Program-made: the position numbers and the translations under genes
Source: UBA6987 sp045616945
Lineage (GTDB): Bacteria > Bacillota > Clostridia > Lachnospirales > Lachnospiraceae
Direction of reading: 5' to 3'
DNA length: 11,041 nucleotides
NCBI GenBank assembly: GCA_045616945.1
Contig: JAZLHR010000036.1
Span: 1-11,041, forward strand
Notes under the pieces: model-generated
Databases searched by the model: none
What the model saw: the letters and a program-made list of their open reading frames with translations, nothing else
What the model was told of the DNA's origin: nothing
Part shown: positions 6,145 through 11,041 of the stretch, one piece after another
Layout of the letters: each line of letters begins with the position of its first letter
How positions within the stretch are numbered: position 1 is the first letter of the stretch

Positions 6145-9100
6145 TCACGTTCGGGACCCCTTATTATAGCTTTTTTTCCAATAATCTTCAACTCTTTTTT
6201 GCCGAAGGGCCGTATTCGACGCACCGAAGCCCTCCTGCACATCCCGAACGATGTCCTCATTCAGAACCGCGCCGGGGACGCCGTCCAGATGCTTGACCAG
6301 GCGTTCTTCCTTCAGATAGACCCAGGCGGGCGCGCCGCGGAGCAGCTTCAGGAGCCTTCTTTCGTCCGAAAAATAGGTTTCCCTGTTCCGGAACAGGATA
6401 TACAGATCACTCCCGATCGCGGAAAAAGGCAGCAGCTGTTCACAGAGCAGCTTCCCTTTGGGATCATCTCCCAGAGAAACGCGGCCGCGGATAAATATGC
6501 GCTTTCCTTCTTCCAGCAGGGAGCGGTAGGCATCACATTCGCGGGGGAACATCAATATTTCAATACGGTCCGTCAGATCTTCCAATGTCACGATGGCCAT
6601 GGTGCTGCCCTGCCGCGTATTTTTGAAGGTGACTGCGCTGATCATACCGCCGACGGTCACGGTCGCGCCGTCTCTCACACCGGCTTCTCCTGTCTCTTCA
6701 TCTACCGTGAAATCCGACAGCCTTGCGGTGATATTGCGCTGCAGAAGCTCGGCGTCGTCCTCCAGCGGATGGCCGCTGACATAAAGCCCCAGCACGCTTT
6801 TTTCAAGACGCAGCAGTTCGGCCTTGTCATATTCCGGAATATTCGGGAACACGACGCCGAAGGAGCGGCGGTCATCTTCTCCCAGCAGGTCGAAGAGACT
6901 CATCTGCCCCGCAAAGGAATCCTTTTTCTCCCGGGCATTTTTATCCATGACATCGCTGTAAACCGCCATTTTTTGACTGCGGGTCCCAGGCAGGGAATCA
7001 AGCGCTCCGGCCAGGATCAGGTTTTCGACGGTCCGCTTATTGACTTCCAGCTCGGACATACGGCTCAGAAAATCGTCCAGAGAGGTATAGGGACCGGAAG
7101 CAGTGCGTTCTTTTGCGATCGAATCCACCACATTTCGTCCGATGCCGCGGATAGCGGACAGGCCGTAGCGGATGTCTTTTCCTGCCGGCGTAAAGCCGTA
7201 TTCGCTTTCGTTGATATCCGGCGGCAGGATGCGGATCCCCATGGACCGTGCCACTGCGATATATTCCGTCACCTTGGACATCACATCCATCACGGAGGTC
7301 ATCAGCGCGGCCATAAAGGCGGCCGGATAATACAGCTTCAGCCAGGCTGTATGATAGGCAACGACCGCATAGCAGGCTGCATGGGAACGGTTGAAGGCAT
7401 ATTTTGCAAAATCGACCATATTGTCAAAGATCTGATTGGCTACATCCTCCGAAATGCCTTTGGAGGCGCAGCCGGGAACGCCCTCGTCCGGGTTTCCGTA
7501 CACAAAATTCCTGCGTTCCTTCAGCATGACCGATTCTTTTTTCTTGCTCATCGCGCGGCGGACCATATCGCTGCGCCCCAGTGTATAACCGCCCAGGTCT
7601 CGGACGATCTGCATGACCTGTTCCTGATAGACGATGCAGCCGTAGGTAGGCTGCAGGATATGTTCCAGCTCGGGACAGAGATAAGTCACGCTGGCCCGGT
7701 TCTTCTTGCCCTGGATGTAGCGGGGGATAAAATCCATGGGCCCTGGCCGATACAGGGAGATCCCGGCGATGACATCTTCCAGGCTCTGCGGCTTCAGCTC
7801 CTTCATGAAGCTTTTCATCCCGCCGCTTTCCAGCTGGAACACGCCCTCGGTATGTCCGGTCCCGATGGCTTCGAATACGGCCGGATCATCACACGGCATC
7901 GTATTCAGGTCTATATGATTTCCCGTGGATCTTTCAATGAAATCGAGTGCGTTGTTGATCACCGTCAGGGTACGCAGACCCAGGAAGTCCATTTTCAGAA
8001 GCCCCAGTTCTTCGATGGTGGTCATGGTGAACTGGGTAGTCAGCTGGCCATCTGCACTGCGGGACAGCGGAACGTAATTATCCACCGGCTCACGGCAGAT
8101 CACGACACCGGCCGCATGGGTGGAAGCATGCCGCGGCAGTCCCTCCAGCTTGCGTGAGGCATCGATGAGCCGGCGGATCTGCTCGTCTTCATCGTACAGC
8201 TTCTTCAGATCCTGGCTCTGCTTCAGTGCCTTATCGAGTGTGATGCCCAGCTCCTGCGGGACCATCTTGGAGACTTTATCGCACAGCGCATAGGGATAGT
8301 CCAGAACTCGGCCGACATCGCGGATCACGCCTCTTGCCTGCAATGTTCCGAAGGTCACGATCTGCACGACCGCATCGGCTCCGTATTTCCGGGTCACGTA
8401 ATCGATCACCTCGGAGCGGCGCTCGTAGCAGAAATCGATATCGATATCCGGCATGCTGACGCGTTCCGGATTCAGGAAACGTTCGAACAGAAGGCTATAT
8501 TTCAGGGGATCGATATTGGTGATCGTCAGGGTATAGGCGACCAGACTGCCGGCGGCACTGCCTCGTCCGGGTCCTACGGGAATGCCCTGACTGCGCGCAA
8601 AATGTATGAAATCCCAAACGATCAGGAAATAATCAACGTAACCCATCCGCTGGATGACGGAAAGCTCGTAATTCAATTTATCATGCATTTCTTGTGTGAC
8701 AGACGGATACCGCTTCTGCAGCCCTTCTTCGCACAGATGCAGCAGATAGGTCTCGGAGGTATATCCCTCCGGAACTTGGTAGCGAGGCATTTTCGTCACG
8801 CCGAATTCGATCTCGACCTGACAGCGCATGGCGATCTCGTGGGTGCGTTCCAATGCCTCGCGGGCATACGGGAACAGAGCCGCCATTTCTTCTTCGCTTT
8901 TCAGATAGAACTGGCCGCCCTCATACCGCAGTCGGTTTTCGTCGGAAACCTTCTTGCCGGTCTGGATGCAGAGCAGCATATCGTGTGCTTCCGCATCTTC
9001 CGCTTCTATATAATGCACGTCATTGGTTGCAACGAGCGGGATACCCGTTTCCTCGCTGAGACGGACGAGCTGCATATTCACATTTTTCTGTTCCGGAATG

Positions 9101-9636
9101 CCGTGATCCTGCAGTTCCAGAAAATAGTTGTCGGCGCCGAATATTTCACGGTATTCCAGCGCTGCCTTCTTAGCCTCTTCATACAGGCCGCGCGTCAGAT
9201 AGCGCGGGATCTCTCCGGCAAGGCAGGCGGAAAGGGCGATCACACCCTCATGATAAGTGCGCAGGACCTCTTTATCGACACGGGGACGGTAATAAAAGCC
9301 GTCAATGAAGCCCTTGGAAACGATCTTAGTCAGATTTGCATATCCCGTATTATTTTCCGCGAGCAGGACCAGATGATGATAGCGCTCATCTCCCGGACCG
9401 GGTTCCCGATCGAGACGTGACCCGGGGGCCACATACACCTCGCAGCCGAGTACGGGGCGGATGCCCAAGTCACGGCAGGCACGGTAAAAATCGATCACGC
9501 CGTACATGACACCGTGATCGGTTATGGCCAGACTGTCCATGCCCAGTGCCTTCGCACGGGCAGCCAGCTCCGTAATTTTCCCGGAGCCGTCCAGCAGGCT
9601 GTATTCCGTATGCACATGCAGATGGGTAAAAGACAT
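6145..9636 (-). CDS. dnaE: DNA polymerase III alpha subunit, DnaE type
   Basis: This 1163-residue family C DNA polymerase synthesises DNA at the replication fork; in Bacillota it usually works beside PolC. The N-terminal PHP domain (about 1-280) retains what look like all metal ligands: H7, H9, D16, H41, E66, H88 (or H87), C138, D206 and H208. The palm has GPGRGSAAGS (355-364), the catalytic PDIDIDF (396-402) and KMDFLGL (548-554, Asp 550). The fingers segment follows, with a helix-hairpin-helix at about 823-840. A clamp-binding motif QMSLFDLL lies at 911-918 and an OB fold at about 990-1070. The absence of an inserted DnaQ-like exonuclease excludes PolC. The start at 9634-9636 has AAGGAG at 9642-9647, which overlaps the stop of the upstream DUF554 gene (9-nt gap). 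The last codons also carry the pfkA promoter. Confidence 0.97.
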   Translation of the reverse strand: MSFTHLHVHTEYSLLDGSGKITELAARAKALGMDSLAITDHGVMYGVIDFYRACRDLGIRPVLGCEVYVAPGSRLDREPGPGDERYHHLVLLAENNTGYANLTKIVSKGFIDGFYYRPRVDKEVLRTYHEGVIALSACLAGEIPRYLTRGLYEEAKKAALEYREIFGADNYFLELQDHGIPEQKNVNMQLVRLSEETGIPLVATNDVHYIEAEDAEAHDMLLCIQTGKKVSDENRLRYEGGQFYLKSEEEMAALFPYAREALERTHEIAMRCQVEIEFGVTKMPRYQVPEGYTSETYLLHLCEEGLQKRYPSVTQEMHDKLNYELSVIQRMGYVDYFLIVWDFIHFARSQGIPVGPGRGSAAGSLVAYTLTITNIDPLKYSLLFERFLNPERVSMPDIDIDFCYERRSEVIDYVTRKYGADAVVQIVTFGTLQARGVIRDVGRVLDYPYALCDKVSKMVPQELGITLDKALKQSQDLKKLYDEDEQIRRLIDASRKLEGLPRHASTHAAGVVICREPVDNYVPLSRSADGQLTTQFTMTTIEELGLLKMDFLGLRTLTVINNALDFIERSTGNHIDLNTMPCDDPAVFEAIGTGHTEGVFQLESGGMKSFMKELKPQSLEDVIAGISLYRPGPMDFIPRYIQGKKNRASVTYLCPELEHILQPTYGCIVYQEQVMQIVRDLGGYTLGRSDMVRRAMSKKKESVMLKERRNFVYGNPDEGVPGCASKGISEDVANQIFDNMVDFAKYAFNRSHAACYAVVAYHTAWLKLYYPAAFMAALMTSVMDVMSKVTEYIAVARSMGIRILPPDINESEYGFTPAGKDIRYGLSAIRGIGRNVVDSIAKERTASGPYTSLDDFLSRMSELEVNKRTVENLILAGALDSLPGTRSQKMAVYSDVMDKNAREKKDSFAGQMSLFDLLGEDDRRSFGVVFPNIPEYDKAELLRLEKSVLGLYVSGHPLEDDAELLQRNITARLSDFTVDEETGEAGVRDGATVTVGGMISAVTFKNTRQGSTMAIVTLEDLTDRIEILMFPRECDAYRSLLEEGKRIFIRGRVSLGDDPKGKLLCEQLLPFSAIGSDLYILFRNRETYFSDERRLLKLLRGAPAWVYLKEERLVKHLDGVPGAVLNEDIVRDVQEGFGASNTALRQKRVEDYWKKSYNKGSRT
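6163..6191 (-). promoter_or_regulatory. Sigma-A-type promoter for pfkA, embedded in the 3' end of dnaE
   Basis: On the minus strand a -35 box TTGAAG (6186-6191, 4 of 6 consensus) and a perfect -10 box TATAAT (6163-6168) are separated by exactly 17 nt (6169-6185) containing an A7 run. The boxes lie within the dnaE codons for the VEDYWKKSYN stretch near its C-terminus. Transcription would be expected to start around 6156, giving a leader of roughly 40 nt before the pfkA ATG. The segment is AT-rich against richer surroundings. No transcript data are available, so use is inferred. Confidence 0.7.
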
Positions 9637-9641
9637 ATCTT

Positions 9642-9647
9642 CTCCTT
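9642..9647 (-). promoter_or_regulatory. Shine-Dalgarno sequence of dnaE overlapping the DUF554 stop codon
   Basis: AAGGAG on the minus strand shares its first two bases with the TAA stop (9646-9648) of the upstream membrane protein gene and lies five bases before the dnaE ATG. This arrangement suggests translational coupling. Confidence 0.75.
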
Positions 9648-10317
9648 ACATAAACAGGCAAAGCAGAGGGGCAATGAGGATTGCCGGCAGATAATCCGCC
9701 ACCTTGATCTTGATAGCACCGAGCATATTCAGCCCCAGCCCCAGAATGATCACGGAACCGGCACAGACGAGTTCGCCGCGCGGATATTCGGTCAGCAGCG
9801 GCTCGATCACACCGGCCAGCAGATAAATGGCTCCCTGATACAGAAAAACCGATACGCCCGACAGTGCAACTCCGACACCGAGGGTGGAAGCCAGTGCGGT
9901 CGATGTGATAAAGTCGAGCAGGGATTTTGTGTACAGGATCTCGTTGTCGCCCGTCAGGCCGGAATTGATGGAACCGACGACTGCCATGGCACCGATGCAG
10001 AACAAAAGGGTCCCCGACACAAAGCCTTTTGCCAGTCCTTCGGAGTTTTTCGCAAAGCGTTCCTCCAGCTTGCTGCCTAGCTTCGTGATATTATCCTGGA
10101 TCCGCAGCAATGTGCCGATGGCACCGCCGATGACGATGGAAAGGACCATGATCAGCGTATTCTGACCGCCTAAAGCACCGCTGATGCCGATGATGCATAC
10201 GCAAAGGGCGCAGCCGCTCATCAGTGCATCGCTTACATGGCTCGGGATCAGCTTATGAGCAAAGTTCCCGAGCAGGCCTCCGGCGATGATCGCCGCAAAA
10301 TTGACCAATACCCCCAT
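9646..10317 (-). CDS. DUF554 family integral membrane protein (YqgA/YdfK-like)
   Basis: This 223-residue, very hydrophobic protein has about seven predicted membrane segments (roughly 2-20, 33-49, 53-72, 98-117, 137-160, 184-201 and 207-223) and no signal peptide beyond the first helix. The central block GTLLFCIGAMAVVGSINSGL (102-121) and the following TGDNEILYTKSLLDF are typical of the DUF554 family, whose members include E. coli YqgA. The one long soluble stretch is at about 73-97, rich in charged residues. Family function is not established; a transport role is often supposed from the glycine-rich helices, but nothing here proves it. The start at 10315-10317 is preceded by GAGG, which overlaps the ftsY stop (9-nt gap), and the stop overlaps the dnaE Shine-Dalgarno. 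It is therefore tightly coupled between ftsY and dnaE. Confidence 0.88.
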   Translation of the reverse strand: MGVLVNFAAIIAGGLLGNFAHKLIPSHVSDALMSGCALCVCIIGISGALGGQNTLIMVLSIVIGGAIGTLLRIQDNITKLGSKLEERFAKNSEGLAKGFVSGTLLFCIGAMAVVGSINSGLTGDNEILYTKSLLDFITSTALASTLGVGVALSGVSVFLYQGAIYLLAGVIEPLLTEYPRGELVCAGSVIILGLGLNMLGAIKIKVADYLPAILIAPLLCLFM

Positions 10318-10326
10318 GACTCTACC

Positions 10327-11041
10327 TCACAGATCAAGCATTTTATTCAGGTATTCATCTGCGTTGAATTTTTTCAGATCTCCGATCTTTTCGCCGACAC
10401 CGACATAACAGATCGGCACACCGAGCTCGCGCTGCACGGCCATGGCGATCCCTCCCTTGGCTGTGCCGTCCATTTTGGTCAGGATCAGGCCGTCGACCGA
10501 CGTTGCTTCGGTAAACTGCTTCGCCTGGTTCAATGCGTTCTGGCCGGTCGTAGCATCCAGCACCAGCAGGGTGTAAGTATCATATCCGCCGGCATCCCGT
10601 TCGACCACGCGGTGCATTTTTTTCAGTTCATCCATCAGATTCTTTTTGTTATGCAGGCGTCCGGCGGTATCGCACAGCAGCACCTGCGCGCCGCGGGCTT
10701 TACCGGCAGCCAGTCCGTCAAACAGTACGGCAGCCGGATCGGAGCCTTCTTTCTGACTGACGATCTCCGTATCGGTACGGGAAGCCCATTCCTTCAGCTG
10801 TTCGGCAGCCCCGGCACGGAAGGTGTCGGCGGCGATCATCATCAGCTTTTTCCCTTGATTTTTCAGGGAATATGCGAGCTTTCCGATCGTCGTGGTCTTG
10901 CCGACGCCGTTGACGCCTACGACCAGGAGGATGCATTTGTCATCTTCCCAGGGATAGGAGGCCGGATGACGCATGAACTGATTCTTCATCGATGATTTCA
11001 AAAGCTGTCTGCATTCCGCTTCGCTGCTGACGCGCTTATCT
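10327..11041 (-). CDS. ftsY: Signal recognition particle receptor FtsY, 5' end outside the window
   Basis: FtsY is the membrane-associated SRP-GTPase that receives the Ffh-ribosome complex and passes nascent membrane proteins to the translocon. The visible 237 C-terminal residues run from the end of the N domain through the whole G domain. In visible numbering these are the P-loop GVNGVGKT (42-49), the DTFRAGAAEQL insertion-box segment (72-82), DTAGR (124-128), TKMDGTAKGG (188-197), and the closing GVGEKIGDLKKFNADEYL (214-231) normal for FtsY. GVGE-xx-DL in place of Ffh-type residues and the absence of an M domain separate it from Ffh. The reading frame is open to the window edge, so the TTG near 11001 and the ATG at 10989 are internal codons, not starts. 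Any acidic A domain would be upstream. The stop lies 9 nt before the DUF554 gene. Confidence 0.95.
   Translation of the reverse strand, partial: DKRVSSEAECRQLLKSSMKNQFMRHPASYPWEDDKCILLVVGVNGVGKTTTIGKLAYSLKNQGKKLMMIAADTFRAGAAEQLKEWASRTDTEIVSQKEGSDPAAVLFDGLAAGKARGAQVLLCDTAGRLHNKKNLMDELKKMHRVVERDAGGYDTYTLLVLDATTGQNALNQAKQFTEATSVDGLILTKMDGTAKGGIAMAVQRELGVPICYVGVGEKIGDLKKFNADEYLNKMLDL

Noticed and set aside
6170..6177. A7 run in dnaE (and another near 4103-4109 in rel) as possible frameshift sites
   Set aside because: Both genes read through in frame to full family length, and there is no downstream stimulatory structure; the dnaE run is better explained as the promoter spacer.
6114..6260. In-frame N-terminal extension of PfkA by 49 residues
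   Set aside because: It overlaps the dnaE end and has no family similarity; a Shine-Dalgarno and the conserved PFK start support the ATG at 6111-6113.
6199..8157. 652-residue plus-strand ORF opposite dnaE
   Set aside because: It is in codon register with dnaE, has no recognisable domain and is explained by avoidance of TTA/CTA/TCA in the sense gene.
8602..9420. 272-residue plus-strand ORF opposite dnaE
   Set aside because: It is a mirror ORF in register with the dnaE PHP region and has no homology features of its own.
10237..10995. 252-residue plus-strand ORF opposite ftsY
   Set aside because: It is a mirror ORF opposite the conserved FtsY GTPase motifs.

Overview
This window is a block of housekeeping genes from a bacterial chromosome. 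All eight genes lie on the minus strand, and I found no mobile element, tRNA, rRNA or CRISPR array. The gene content (bifunctional Rel, a HemZ-type radical SAM protein, a DUF554 membrane protein, DnaE beside PfkA, and rel/MBL/hemZ/hisS in that order) points to Bacillota, most likely class Clostridia. Family resemblance to Lachnospiraceae-type proteins is my impression only. Base composition looks slightly above 50% GC by eye.

In transcription order (right to left) the genes are ftsY (5' end outside the window), a DUF554 membrane protein, dnaE, pfkA, rel (relA/spoT), a glyoxalase II-like metallo-beta-lactamase hydrolase, hemZ, and hisS (3' end outside the window). Intergenic gaps are only 9 to 39 nt. 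The MBL and hemZ genes overlap by 4 nt, and hemZ and hisS overlap by 10 nt. Nearly every start has a purine-rich Shine-Dalgarno sequence, in several places lying on or inside the end of the preceding gene. No non-coding stretch approaches 300 bases and I saw no convincing intrinsic terminator, so the block reads as one long operon or a chain of overlapping transcription units.

The clearest regulatory signal is a strong sigma-A-like promoter (TTGAAG, 17 nt, TATAAT) inside the last codons of dnaE and directed at pfkA. It suggests that pfkA, and possibly the genes after it, can be transcribed separately from ftsY-DUF554-dnaE.

Functionally the cluster joins membrane protein targeting (FtsY), DNA synthesis (DnaE), glycolysis (PfkA), the stringent response (Rel), tetrapyrrole or radical SAM chemistry (HemZ) and histidyl-tRNA charging (HisS). 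I do not see a previously undescribed system here. The points worth a second look are the embedded pfkA promoter, unusual active-site residues in PfkA, an acidic N-terminal extension on Rel, an apparently complete PHP metal site and a clamp-binding motif in DnaE, a eukaryote-like motif 2 in HisRS, and strong avoidance of TTA, CTA and TCA codons that produces long mirror ORFs.
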